From an uncultured Faecalibacterium sp. (lineage in GTDB: Bacteria > Bacillota > Clostridia > Oscillospirales > Ruminococcaceae): 64,000 nucleotides of DNA. The position numbers and the translations under genes were made by a program. The stretch lies in contig CALWZL010000005.1 in assembly GCA_944385995.1 (NCBI GenBank), positions 35,447 through 99,446 of the forward strand, written 5' to 3'. Below are positions 1 through 8,000 of the stretch, one piece after another. Below the pieces are notes generated by a model, which saw only the letters and a program-made list of their open reading frames with translations, was not told the DNA's origin and ran no database searches. Each line of letters opens with the position of its first letter. The first letter of the stretch is position 1.

Positions 1-414
1 ATTGCCACCACCAACGGGCCGGACTTCTACATCCTGTGCTACAATTTCAAAAGGTATTCCTATCAGTTCTATCATGAGGAGGAAAATGAATTTGACCTCC
101 ACTGTTTGAGTGATCTGTTTGTGGATGACTGCGATCTGCAAATCCATTTCACCCTGACGGGCCTGGACGAAAAAGCCCAGTATGCCATCAAGCGGCGCAC
201 GGTCAACCGGGAACACGGCAGCCTGTTGGGAGAGTGGAGTCGGTTTGAGTTCGATACCTCTCTGGATGCGCGGGACGTTCAGTATTTGCGCAACAAGTGC
301 AATCCTGATCTGAGTATGCGCAAGCAGCGGACCGAAAAAGGGGTGTTGGAGTTCAATACCGTCTTGCAGGCGCACGAAATCACCCTGTTCCACATCTTCA
401 AATTGCACACCTGA
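1..414 (+). CDS. GH39-like beta-xylosidase, C-terminal part only
   Basis: The frame is open from base 1 to a TGA at 412-414 and has no start in the window, so only the last 137 residues are seen. The visible part (PDFYILCYNFK..., then LTGLDEKAQYAIKRRTVNREHGSLLGEW, ending in HEITLFHIFKL) resembles the C-terminal beta-sandwich of GH39 xylosidase-like proteins, where a LxxHEIxL strand ends the domain. In clostridia such domains occur alone or fused to an AraC-type DNA-binding domain; which applies here cannot be seen. A strong terminator follows at once, so this gene ends its own transcription unit before the glycoside locus. Confidence 0.6.
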   Translation: MATTNGPDFYILCYNFKRYSYQFYHEEENEFDLHCLSDLFVDDCDLQIHFTLTGLDEKAQYAIKRRTVNREHGSLLGEWSRFEFDTSLDARDVQYLRNKCNPDLSMRKQRTEKGVLEFNTVLQAHEITLFHIFKLHT

Positions 415-460
415 CATCATACTGCACAAAATATTTCTCCAAAAACTGAATAGTTTGACA

Positions 461-503
461 CAAGGCGCAACAAATCCGCATGTTTTGTTGCGCCTTGTTT
501 TTT
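461..503 (+). terminator. Rho-independent terminator after GH39-like gene
   Basis: A 14-bp perfect stem (461-474 with 484-497, CAAGGCGCAACAAA and its complement) with a 9-nt loop is followed by six T residues. It separates the upstream gene from the glycoside locus. Confidence 0.9.
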
Positions 504-665
504 GTGTCGGAAAAGTCTGCAACGAACTGCATCCAGAAAGCAGGGGGCCGGCAACCGCGGCGGTAGCTGGTTTTGGGCAAAAATTTTACAATAGAGTCAG
601 CAAAAGGGAAGCGGCACACAACAAGGTGGGCCGGCCCGAGACAAAAGAAATGGAGGCAAAACATT

Positions 666-1784
666 ATGAAAAACGGAAAACTGCAGGTAGCTGTTGTGGG
701 CTGTGGCGGCATTGCAAATCAGAAGCATTTCCCCGCTCTGAGCAAGCAGAGCGACAAGTGCGAGATCGTCGCTTTCTGTGACATCATCGAGGAGCGGGCC
801 AAGACGGCCGCTGCCAAGTACGGCGCCCCCGGCTGCCAGGTTACCACCGATTACATGGAAGTCATGAAGAACCCCGACGTGGACGTGGTCCATGTCTGCA
901 CCCCCAACGTGGCACACTGCCCCATCACCGTGGCCGCCTTTGAGGCCGGCAAACACGTCATGTGCGAGAAGCCCATGGCCGCCACCACCGCCGACGCTCA
1001 AAAGATGATGGACGCCTGGAAGAAGAGCGGCAAGAAGTTCACCGTCGGCTATCAGAACCGGTTCCGCACCGACTCCCAGGCTCTGAAGCGGGCCTGCGAT
1101 GAGGGCAAGCTGGGCGAGATCTACTTCGCCAAGGCACACGCTGTCCGCCGCCGCGCCGTCCCCACTTGGGGCGTCTTCCCCGACAAGTCCAAGCAGGGCG
1201 GCGGTCCGCTGATCGACATCGGCACCCACGCACTGGACATCACCCTGTGGTGCATGAACAACTACAAGCCCGTTTCGGTCATGGGCTCTGTCTTTGAGAA
1301 GCTGGGCCACCTGCCCGAGGCCACCGAGGGCAACATGTTCGGACCCTGGGACCCCAAGACCTACGAGGTGGAGGACTCCGCCTTCGGCTTCGTCAAGATG
1401 GAGAACGGCGCCACCATCTTCCTGGAGGCATCCTGGGCCCTGAACGTCAAGGATTCCCGCGAGGCAGCCTGTACCCTGTGCGGCACCAAGGCCGGCGCTG
1501 AGCAGGTGGGCGGCATGAGCCAGCAGGGCTACGACCTGGTCTTCAACGAGACCACCGGCGGCATCCTGACCGAGGAGCACATCTCGGACACCGGCGCCAT
1601 TGCCTTCTTCGAGGGCACCAACGGCGGCAGCGACGCAGACAAGGAGTGCAAGCAGTGGCTGGAAGCCATCCTGAACGACACCGAGCCCCTGGTCAAGCCC
1701 GAGCAGGCCTTCACCGTCACCCAGATCCTGGATGCCATCTATCAGTCTGCCCGTGAGGGCCGCGAGATCCGCCTGAACGGCTGA
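666..1784 (+). CDS. Gfo/Idh/MocA-family NAD(P)-dependent oxidoreductase (candidate glycoside 3-oxidase)
   Basis: 372 residues. The N-terminal Rossmann domain starts with VAVVGCGGIANQKHFPAL; the family's catalytic EKP motif is in VMCEKPMA near residue 100; the C-terminal alpha/beta domain carries GGGPLIDIGTHALD with the conserved Asp/His pair. Start chosen at ATG 666 because GGAGG lies at 652-656; the open frame extends upstream without a ribosome site. In C-glycoside-cleaving gut and soil bacteria a homologue of this family oxidises the sugar at C3 to activate the glycosidic bond; given the two deglycosidase-like genes downstream the same role is inferred here. A TACAAT at 587-592 may be its -10 box. 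Family certain, substrate inferred. Confidence 0.88.
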   Translation: MKNGKLQVAVVGCGGIANQKHFPALSKQSDKCEIVAFCDIIEERAKTAAAKYGAPGCQVTTDYMEVMKNPDVDVVHVCTPNVAHCPITVAAFEAGKHVMCEKPMAATTADAQKMMDAWKKSGKKFTVGYQNRFRTDSQALKRACDEGKLGEIYFAKAHAVRRRAVPTWGVFPDKSKQGGGPLIDIGTHALDITLWCMNNYKPVSVMGSVFEKLGHLPEATEGNMFGPWDPKTYEVEDSAFGFVKMENGATIFLEASWALNVKDSREAACTLCGTKAGAEQVGGMSQQGYDLVFNETTGGILTEEHISDTGAIAFFEGTNGGSDADKECKQWLEAILNDTEPLVKPEQAFTVTQILDAIYQSAREGREIRLNG

Positions 1785-1797
1785 GGAGGAATACGTC

Positions 1798-2718
1798 ATG
1801 AAACTCGGATTTGTTTCGGCCATTCTGGACCAAAGCAGCTATGAGGAAATGATGGACATCGCTTCCGGGATGGGTTTCCAGTGCATGGAAGTGGCCTGCT
1901 GGCCCCAGGGCAAGGCAGAGCGCCGGTATGCCGGCGTCAGCCACATCGACGCCGAGCGGGTGCTGGAGGATGACGCCTACGCCGCTCACATCCTGGACTA
2001 CGCCAAGGAAAAGAAGGTCCAGATTTCTTCTCTGGCCTACTATCCCAACACCATGGACGGCAACCTGGAAAAGCGGGCCGCCGCCGTGGAGCACCTGAAA
2101 AACCTCATCAAGGCTTCCGCCAAGCTGGGCGTCAACATGGTTACCACCTTCATCGGCCGTGACCAGACCAAGACCGTCGAGGAGAACCTGGAGCTGGTGA
2201 AGGAGGTCTGGCCTCCCATCATCGCCCTGGCCGAGGAGTGCGGCGTCAAGGTCGCCATCGAGAACTGCCCCATGCTGTTCGGTCCCGATCAGTGGCCCGG
2301 CGGCCAGAACCTGATGACCACCCCGGCCATCTGGAAGAAGGTCTTTGAGATTCTCCCCAGCAAGAACCTGGGCATCAACTACGATCCCTCCCACTTTGTG
2401 TGGCAGATGATCGACTACATCAAGCCCATCTACGAGTTCAAGGACAAGATTTTCCACGTCCACTACAAGGACATCAAGCTCTATCCCGACCGCCTGAATC
2501 AGGTGGGCATCATGGCCTATCCCCTGGACTTCATGTCTCCCAAGCTGCCCGGCCTGGGCGATGTGGATTGGGGCCGCTACGTGTCGGCGCTGACCGATAT
2601 CGGCTATGACGGCTATACCTGCATCGAGGTAGAGGACAAAGCCTTTGAGGGCAGCCAGGAGAAGGTCCTGGACAGCCTGCGCCTGAGCAAACGCTATATG
2701 GAGCAGTTTGTCATCTAA
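1798..2718 (+). CDS. Sugar phosphate isomerase/epimerase-type TIM barrel
   Basis: 306 residues, AP-endonuclease-2-like TIM barrel. The metal ligands expected for the family are visible: Glu in VAIENCPM, Asp/His in NYDPSHFVW, His in HVHYKD and Glu in CIEVEDKAFEGS. It starts 13 bp after the previous stop with a GAGGAA ribosome site, so the two are co-transcribed. Such proteins next to Gfo/Idh/MocA enzymes often act on 3-keto sugars as epimerases, isomerases or lyases. It differs from the next TIM-barrel gene by being shorter and by the WPGGQNLMTTP loop; it is probably an auxiliary 3-keto-sugar enzyme, not the deglycosidase. Its exact reaction cannot be read from sequence. Confidence 0.82.
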   Translation: MKLGFVSAILDQSSYEEMMDIASGMGFQCMEVACWPQGKAERRYAGVSHIDAERVLEDDAYAAHILDYAKEKKVQISSLAYYPNTMDGNLEKRAAAVEHLKNLIKASAKLGVNMVTTFIGRDQTKTVEENLELVKEVWPPIIALAEECGVKVAIENCPMLFGPDQWPGGQNLMTTPAIWKKVFEILPSKNLGINYDPSHFVWQMIDYIKPIYEFKDKIFHVHYKDIKLYPDRLNQVGIMAYPLDFMSPKLPGLGDVDWGRYVSALTDIGYDGYTCIEVEDKAFEGSQEKVLDSLRLSKRYMEQFVI

Positions 2719-2817
2719 ACCGAGCTAACCCGCTGGACGGAAACAGACCACAGTCTTGGAAGAGACAGCCGGGTTTCTGAAGCAGCCGGCCGCCGTTGGC
2801 GAGACTGTCCGTCCTGA

Positions 2818-2861
2818 GCGCTGCGCCGATCACTTGCCTTCAGTCGGCGCAGCGTCTTTTT
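2818..2861 (+). terminator. Terminator-like hairpin inside the glycoside locus
   Basis: An 11-bp GC-rich stem (about 2819-2829 with 2844-2854) is followed by CTTTTT. It lies between the first two genes and the predicted deglycosidase genes and would split the locus into two units, or reduce read-through. No good promoter was found directly after it (an AT-rich TATAAAAT overlaps the T-tract but lacks a spaced -35). Confidence 0.8.
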
Positions 2862-2889
2862 ATAAAATGAGAAACGGAGGAATGATTCC

Positions 2890-3900
2890 ATGTCCCGTAT
2901 TAAAGCTGGTGTCAGCCTGTACAGCCTGCAGGACCAGTACCTGACCAAGAAAATGACCCTGGAAGACATCATCCACTATGTCAAGGAGTGCGGCGCCGAG
3001 GGCATCGAGATCCTGCCCGATCAGATGCTGAAGGGTGCTCCCGACCTGACCGATGAGCAGGTGGCCGACTGGCACCGGATGCTCAAGGAGACCGGCCTGC
3101 AGCCCGTCATCGCAGATGTGTTCCTGAACACCAACCTCTATAAGAACCGCACCCTGACCCACCGGGAGTGCATCGACCTGCTGATCAAGGAAATCAAGCA
3201 GGCCAACCGTCTGGGCATCCACCTGATCCGCCTGGTGTCGATGGTGCCCTACTGGGTCATCGAGCCGCTGCTGCCCTACTGTGAGAAGTACGACGTGACC
3301 ATCGCCATCGAGGTCCACGCCGGCATGGCCTTTGATGTCAAGGCCACCAACGACTTCATCAACGAAGTCAAGCGCCTCAAGACCCCCTATGCGGGCATCG
3401 TCATCGACACCGGCATCTTCTGCCGCAAGTTCCCCCGTGTGGTCAAGAACTACGAGCTGAACAACGGCGCAAGCCCCGAGATGTTCGACTACTGCGACAA
3501 GCTGCTGGACCAGGGCACCGACCTGCACGCCGTCATCCGTCAGAACGGCGGCAAGCTGCCCGAGGACTTCGTCGCCACCTGGAAGACCCACGAGGACGAG
3601 ATCTTTGGACCTCTGTGCGACGGCTACGAGAACTATCCCTATGAGGTGATGGACGACCTGATGCCCTACATCAAGCACTTCCACTTCAAGATGTTCGAGA
3701 TGACCGACGAAGGCCCCGAGTATTCCATTGATTTCAAGGGCCTGCTGCAGTACCTGCACGATCACAACTACGACGGCTATGTCTGCACCGAGTACGAGGG
3801 CAACCGCTTCACCCTGCCCGGCCATCCCACCGTGGAGCGGGAGCAGGTGGCCCGGAACGTCAAGTATGTGCAGGCTTGCCTGAAAGAGATCCAGGGCTAA
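2890..3900 (+). CDS. Candidate C-glycoside deglycosidase alpha subunit (TIM barrel)
   Basis: 336 residues of the sugar phosphate isomerase/epimerase fold. Likely metal ligands are Glu141 (IAIEVHAG), Asp173 (VIDTGIF), His265 (KHFHFKMFEM) and Glu301 (VCTEYEGN); His143 next to Glu141 is a plausible base. The gene is followed 14 bp downstream by a small DUF6379-like gene, an arrangement known for the heterodimeric metal-dependent C-glycoside deglycosidases (DgpC/DgpB, DfgA/DfgB), which cleave the C-C bond of 3-keto C-glycosides. ATG 2890 has GGAGG at 2876-2880. The fold is clear; the deglycosidase role rests on gene pairing and context, and a plain 3-keto-O-glycoside lyase is the alternative. Confidence 0.75.
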   Translation: MSRIKAGVSLYSLQDQYLTKKMTLEDIIHYVKECGAEGIEILPDQMLKGAPDLTDEQVADWHRMLKETGLQPVIADVFLNTNLYKNRTLTHRECIDLLIKEIKQANRLGIHLIRLVSMVPYWVIEPLLPYCEKYDVTIAIEVHAGMAFDVKATNDFINEVKRLKTPYAGIVIDTGIFCRKFPRVVKNYELNNGASPEMFDYCDKLLDQGTDLHAVIRQNGGKLPEDFVATWKTHEDEIFGPLCDGYENYPYEVMDDLMPYIKHFHFKMFEMTDEGPEYSIDFKGLLQYLHDHNYDGYVCTEYEGNRFTLPGHPTVEREQVARNVKYVQACLKEIQG

Positions 3901-3914
3901 GGAGGGGATAGAAA

Positions 3915-4307
3915 ATGTTTGACAACAATGTGTTCCTGCAGGGTACCTGCAAAAATGTGTCGGAAGGCGGCAAAGTGATCGGCTTCGAGATGCAGACCAA
4001 TATCACCTACTACCGCGCTATCCCTCTGTCCATGATGGAGTACGTCCATGTCAGCGTGGACGGCGAGGCCGTGCCGGATGAGGACATCCGGGTTTCCCTG
4101 GATCAGAACGACTGGTTCACCCAGAAGGAAGCCGAGACCGTCACCACCTATAAGTGGGAGTACGGCGACCCGCTGTACATCCGGGTCCTGAAGGACGGCG
4201 GCCTGTCCAAGGGCAGCCACCAGGTCAAGCTGACGGTGGCCGTCCGCACCGCTTACATCCCCGTGCCGCTGGAGGGCACCAAAGAGCGGGAAGTCGTCAT
4301 TGACTGA
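3915..4307 (+). CDS. DUF6379-like small subunit, candidate C-glycoside deglycosidase beta subunit
   Basis: 130 residues, no signal peptide, predicted mostly beta. The start MFDNNVFLQGTCKNV, the central YYRAIPLSMMEYVHVSVDG and the FTQKEAET segment resemble the small beta subunits that pair with the TIM-barrel subunit in C-glycoside deglycosidases. GGAGG at 3901-3905 precedes ATG 3915. It is a stand-alone gene directly after its presumed partner; the beta subunit in known enzymes completes the active-site pocket. The assignment is by recalled family features and neighbourhood, not by a search. Confidence 0.7.
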   Translation: MFDNNVFLQGTCKNVSEGGKVIGFEMQTNITYYRAIPLSMMEYVHVSVDGEAVPDEDIRVSLDQNDWFTQKEAETVTTYKWEYGDPLYIRVLKDGGLSKGSHQVKLTVAVRTAYIPVPLEGTKEREVVID

Positions 4308-4327
4308 GAAGTTAAAGGAGAATCACA

Positions 4328-5290
4328 ATGGCAAAGAACGTACTCGGCATTTCCTTCGGCCGGAAGATGAGCAACACCGAAGTGATGGTCAAGGAAGCCC
4401 TGCTCCAGTGCCAGAATGCGGGCTGCACCGTCCGCTTCCTGCGCGCGGATGAGATGAACATCCACATCTGCACCGGCTGCATCTCCTGCGTGGTGGGAAT
4501 GACCACCGGCCGCGGCAAGGGCGGCTGCCCCATCAAGGACGACCTGCCCATCGTGGAAGAAGCCCTGATGGAGTCGGATGCCGTCATCATCGGTTCTCCG
4601 GTGTATGAGTTCACCCCCACCGGCAACTTCAAGGTCTGGTGCGACCGTCTGGGCCCCTCTCACGACGTGTCCTTCCGAAAGACAGCCTATGATGCAGGCA
4701 TTGCCGCCGGCAAGGACAAGAGCGAGCTGCCCGACGAGCGCAGCTTCAAAAAGCGTGTGGGCGCCCTGATCACGGTGGGCGGCGCCATGACCGAGAACTG
4801 GCTGTCCCTGGCTCTGCCCAGCATGTACGCCATGTGCGTGTCCTCGGGTATTGATGTCATCGACGCCTATAAATACTTCGGGGCCATGGCCCACGAGCAT
4901 GTCCTGGGCAATCAGCCGGTGATGGACCGGATGACCCAGCTGGGCAAGCACATCGTGGAGGCTTTGAACGCCCCCGACGAGGAGACCCGGACCCGCTGGC
5001 GCGGCGACAAGCAGGGCGTCTGCCCGGTCTGCCACAACGAGCTGCTGGAGGTGACCCACCGGGGCACCGAAATCGAGTGCCCGGTCTGTGGCATCTCGGG
5101 CAATCTGGCTGTGGAAGACGGCGAGATCAAGGTCACCTTCCCGGCGGAGCAGATCGCCCGGAGCCGCCTGTACTACGCAGGCAAGCTGGAGCACTCCACC
5201 GAGATCAAGACCAAGGCTGTCGGCCCCGGTCAGATCCCCAACCTGAAAGAGCTCAAGCAGAAATACCTTCACATCGGTGAACAGCAGTAA
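4328..5290 (+). CDS. Flavodoxin-fold FMN reductase with C-terminal zinc ribbon
   Basis: 320 residues. Residues 1-220 form an NADPH-dependent FMN-reductase/flavodoxin domain (LGISFGRKMSNTE phosphate loop, IGSPVYEFTPTG flavin loop) with a Cys-rich turn ICTGCISC typical of clostridial members. A C-terminal four-Cys zinc ribbon (CPVCH ... CPVCG, about residues 236-260) follows. It is clearly paralogous to the product of 25263-26210, the first gene of the second locus. In a glycoside cluster it may reduce a flavonoid-like aglycone (ene-reduction) or supply reduced flavin; the first is my preference and is inference. AAGGAG precedes ATG 4328; its last bases overlap nothing and the next ribosome site starts right after its stop. 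Confidence 0.8.
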   Translation: MAKNVLGISFGRKMSNTEVMVKEALLQCQNAGCTVRFLRADEMNIHICTGCISCVVGMTTGRGKGGCPIKDDLPIVEEALMESDAVIIGSPVYEFTPTGNFKVWCDRLGPSHDVSFRKTAYDAGIAAGKDKSELPDERSFKKRVGALITVGGAMTENWLSLALPSMYAMCVSSGIDVIDAYKYFGAMAHEHVLGNQPVMDRMTQLGKHIVEALNAPDEETRTRWRGDKQGVCPVCHNELLEVTHRGTEIECPVCGISGNLAVEDGEIKVTFPAEQIARSRLYYAGKLEHSTEIKTKAVGPGQIPNLKELKQKYLHIGEQQ

Positions 5291-5303
5291 GGGGGAGCGC
5301 CCT

Positions 5304-6374
5304 ATGGATGAGATTCGCGTTGCCATCATCGGCCATGGCTTCATGGGCCATGAAGACGAGACCATGCTTTTGAAGATGCCCGGCATCAAGCTGGTGGGCT
5401 TTTCGGACATCGATCCCAAACAGCTGGAAGATGTAGCCCCCGGTCTCAAGCGGTACGCCAGCAATGAAGAACTGCTGGCCGACCCGGAAGTCCAGGTGGT
5501 CATCATCGCCGCCAACAACAACCAGCATCACAAGCTGGTCTGCCAGGCCGCCCGCGCCGGCAAGGACATCCTGTGCGAAAAGCCGGTGGCCATGACGGTG
5601 GAAGAGCTGGACGACATGGTGAAGGTGGTCAAGGAGTGCGGCGTCAAATTCACGGTGCATCACCAGCGCCGGTTCGACCCGGATTTCCGCACCATCAAAG
5701 AAGTGTATGACAGCGGCACCCTGGGGGATGTCTACAAGATCAAAACGGGCCTGTATGGGTTCAACGGCAATATGCACGACTGGCACATCTACCGCAGCGA
5801 AGGCGGCGGAATGCTCTATGACTGGGGCGTCCACCTGCTGGATCAGATGCTCTGGATGATGCCGGGGGTCAAGATCAAACAGGTGTTCGCCGACGTGCGG
5901 AACGTCATCAATGCAGAGGTGGACGACTACTTCAAGATTCTGCTGCGGATGGACAACGGCATCACGGCAGAAGTGGAGCTGGGCACCTACCTGCTCACCG
6001 ACAAGCAGCACGACAAATGGTTCGAGCGCCACTGGCTCATCAGCGGCAATAAGGGCAGCGCCTATGTGGACGGCTTTGAGCCGGAAGGCAAGATTGTCCG
6101 CACCACCCATCTGCTGACCAACGTGGGCGGCCACCGCACCATGACGGCGGCCGGGCCCACCCGGTCCTTCGGGCCGCCGCCCGAGGGCACCATCGTTACC
6201 GAGCCGCTGCCCCAGGTGGATACCTGCCACCAGGACTATTTCCGCAACTACATCAAAGCCTGGCACGGCGAGGAAGATTTCCTGGTCAAGATCCCGGAGA
6301 CCCGCCGTGTGCTGGCTCTGATGGAAGCGGCGCGGGAATCTGCCCGCTCCGGCAGATCGGTGGATTTTGAATAA
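5304..6374 (+). CDS. Second Gfo/Idh/MocA-family oxidoreductase
   Basis: 356 residues. Rossmann start VAIIGHGFMGHEDE, catalytic EKPVAM motif, and GGGMLYDWGVHLLDQ in the C-terminal domain. ATG 5304 has GGGGGAGC at 5291-5298. It is only moderately similar to the first oxidoreductase, and two copies in one locus fit a cycle in which one oxidises the glycoside at C3 and the other re-reduces the released 3-keto-glucose. Which does which is not decided by sequence. The gene ends the second co-directional block; a hairpin and then the transporter follow. Confidence 0.86.
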   Translation: MDEIRVAIIGHGFMGHEDETMLLKMPGIKLVGFSDIDPKQLEDVAPGLKRYASNEELLADPEVQVVIIAANNNQHHKLVCQAARAGKDILCEKPVAMTVEELDDMVKVVKECGVKFTVHHQRRFDPDFRTIKEVYDSGTLGDVYKIKTGLYGFNGNMHDWHIYRSEGGGMLYDWGVHLLDQMLWMMPGVKIKQVFADVRNVINAEVDDYFKILLRMDNGITAEVELGTYLLTDKQHDKWFERHWLISGNKGSAYVDGFEPEGKIVRTTHLLTNVGGHRTMTAAGPTRSFGPPPEGTIVTEPLPQVDTCHQDYFRNYIKAWHGEEDFLVKIPETRRVLALMEAARESARSGRSVDFE

Positions 6375-6439
6375 GGTTTATCAGGAGCGTTCCCGTTGTG
6401 TTTCGGCGGGTCGGCCGGTGAAAGGCTGACCTATGGATC

Positions 6440-6480
6440 AAGCGGGGGTGTCGGCTCGTGGATAAATGCGGCCCCCGCTT
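6440..6480 (+). terminator. Weak hairpin before symporter gene
   Basis: A 9-bp stem AAGCGGGGG/CCCCCGCTT (6440-6448 with 6472-6480) is followed by TTATCTTT, not a clean T-run. It probably lowers rather than stops transcription into the symporter gene. Confidence 0.45.
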
Positions 6481-6514
6481 TATCTTTGGCTATACCAAAG
6501 GAGGAATAACGATC

Positions 6515-7900
6515 ATGAACAGCAGCAATACCACCAAGCAGCTGGCCAGCAAAGCGGCTGTCATCTGCTATGGATTCGGCGATTTGGCGTCCCAGTTTGT
6601 CTGGACCTTCGTCGGCTCCTACCTGACCATTTTCTATACCGATATCGTGGGCCTTGCGCCCATCGCCGTCTCGGCCATCATGATGGGCGCCCGCATCTGG
6701 GACGCCATCAACGACCCCATGATGGGCGCCATTGCCGAGCGGACCCGCAGCCGCTGGGGCCGGTTCCGTCCGTACATTGCCTTTGGCTGCCCCTTCCTGG
6801 CGGTGATGTCGGTTCTGACGTTCACCCATCCGTTTGACGGCGGTTCCAGTGCAGGCGTGATCTGGGCGGCGGTTACCTACATCGTTGCAGGCATGCTGTA
6901 CACCCTGGTCAACATTCCCTATGGTGCTTTGGCCGCTGTCATGACCGAGGATACCAACCAGCGCAACCTGATTACCACTTCCCGCAACATCGGCATGAAC
7001 CTGGGCATGGTCATCGTCAACGGCCTGTCTGCGACCCTGATGCTGAAATTCTCCGGCGAGGGCGCAGAAGTGGCCAACGGCAATGGCTATATGATGACCG
7101 CCGTGGTCTACGCCATCATTTCCATCCCGCTGTTCCTGCTGGTGTTTGCCACCTCCAAAGAGGTTGTCAAACCCATCGGCAAAGCCGGCAAGTTCTCCTT
7201 CAGCGAGACCATCGGCAACCTGGTCAAGAATAAGTACCTGATGATCATCACCCTGGTGATGGTGCTCCAGATGACCGCTTTCATGGGCCGCATCGCGGTG
7301 ACTTCCTACTACGTCATTTACTGCCTGGGCTCCTTCACCATGATCGCCACCATCATGACCATCCCTTCCATCGGCGCAATCATTGGTTCCTTCTTTGCCC
7401 CGGCTCTGGCCAAGAAGGTTGGCACCCGGAACGCACTGGCCGGCACCATGGCGGTTCAGGGCATCGGCCTGGTCATCATGTACCTGGCTCCCTTTGACAA
7501 CATGACCATGGTTCTGGTGGGCGACTGGATCTTCGGTATCTTCAACGTCGGTTTTGCCTACTCCCTGTCGATGGTGGCGGACGCCGTCGATTACATGGAC
7601 TGGAAGACCGGTGTCCGTACCGACGGTACTGCCTACGCCACCTACGGCCTGGCCACCAAGTTCGGCAACGCCTTCGGCGGTTCCATCGGCGTTCTGCTGC
7701 TGGCCTCCTTCGGCTATGTGGCCAACGCACAGCAGACCCCCGAGGCTATGGCCGGCATCAACACGGTGGTCAACCTGATCCCTGCCATCATCTTCTTTCT
7801 GGGCGCTGCCGCCTGCCTGCTCTGGGACAAGAGCGATAAGGATATGGAGCAGCTTCGTGAAGAAGTGAAGGCCCGCAACAACACCAAAAAAGAAGACTGA
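6515..7900 (+). CDS. GPH-type (MelB-like) glycoside:cation symporter
   Basis: 461 residues with about twelve hydrophobic segments. The N-terminal part (CYGFGDLASQFVWTF, then FYTDIVGLAPIAVSAIMMGARIWDAINDPMMG) is the hallmark of the glycoside-pentoside-hexuronide symporters, including the Asp pair of the cation site and the R-x-R-WG-R loop (RTRSRWGRFRPYI). Start at ATG 6515 with AAAGGAGG at 6497-6504. Placed after the deglycosidase and oxidoreductase genes, it is the probable importer of the glycoside substrate. Sodium or proton coupling cannot be told. Confidence 0.9.
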   Translation: MNSSNTTKQLASKAAVICYGFGDLASQFVWTFVGSYLTIFYTDIVGLAPIAVSAIMMGARIWDAINDPMMGAIAERTRSRWGRFRPYIAFGCPFLAVMSVLTFTHPFDGGSSAGVIWAAVTYIVAGMLYTLVNIPYGALAAVMTEDTNQRNLITTSRNIGMNLGMVIVNGLSATLMLKFSGEGAEVANGNGYMMTAVVYAIISIPLFLLVFATSKEVVKPIGKAGKFSFSETIGNLVKNKYLMIITLVMVLQMTAFMGRIAVTSYYVIYCLGSFTMIATIMTIPSIGAIIGSFFAPALAKKVGTRNALAGTMAVQGIGLVIMYLAPFDNMTMVLVGDWIFGIFNVGFAYSLSMVADAVDYMDWKTGVRTDGTAYATYGLATKFGNAFGGSIGVLLLASFGYVANAQQTPEAMAGINTVVNLIPAIIFFLGAAACLLWDKSDKDMEQLREEVKARNNTKKED

Positions 7901-8000
7901 TACTTTTTAACATCGGCACTTCATGGGTCAGTAGCCTCCGGCTTTTTTGCCAGAGGCTACTGGCATTGGAGTGGTATGTGGTCAAAAGGAGACATCTAGG

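Noticed and set aside
2856-2868. TATAAAAT directly after the intralocus terminator as a -10 box
   Set aside because: No -35-like hexamer lies at 16-18 bp; nearest TTGCCT is 21 bp away inside the hairpin loop.
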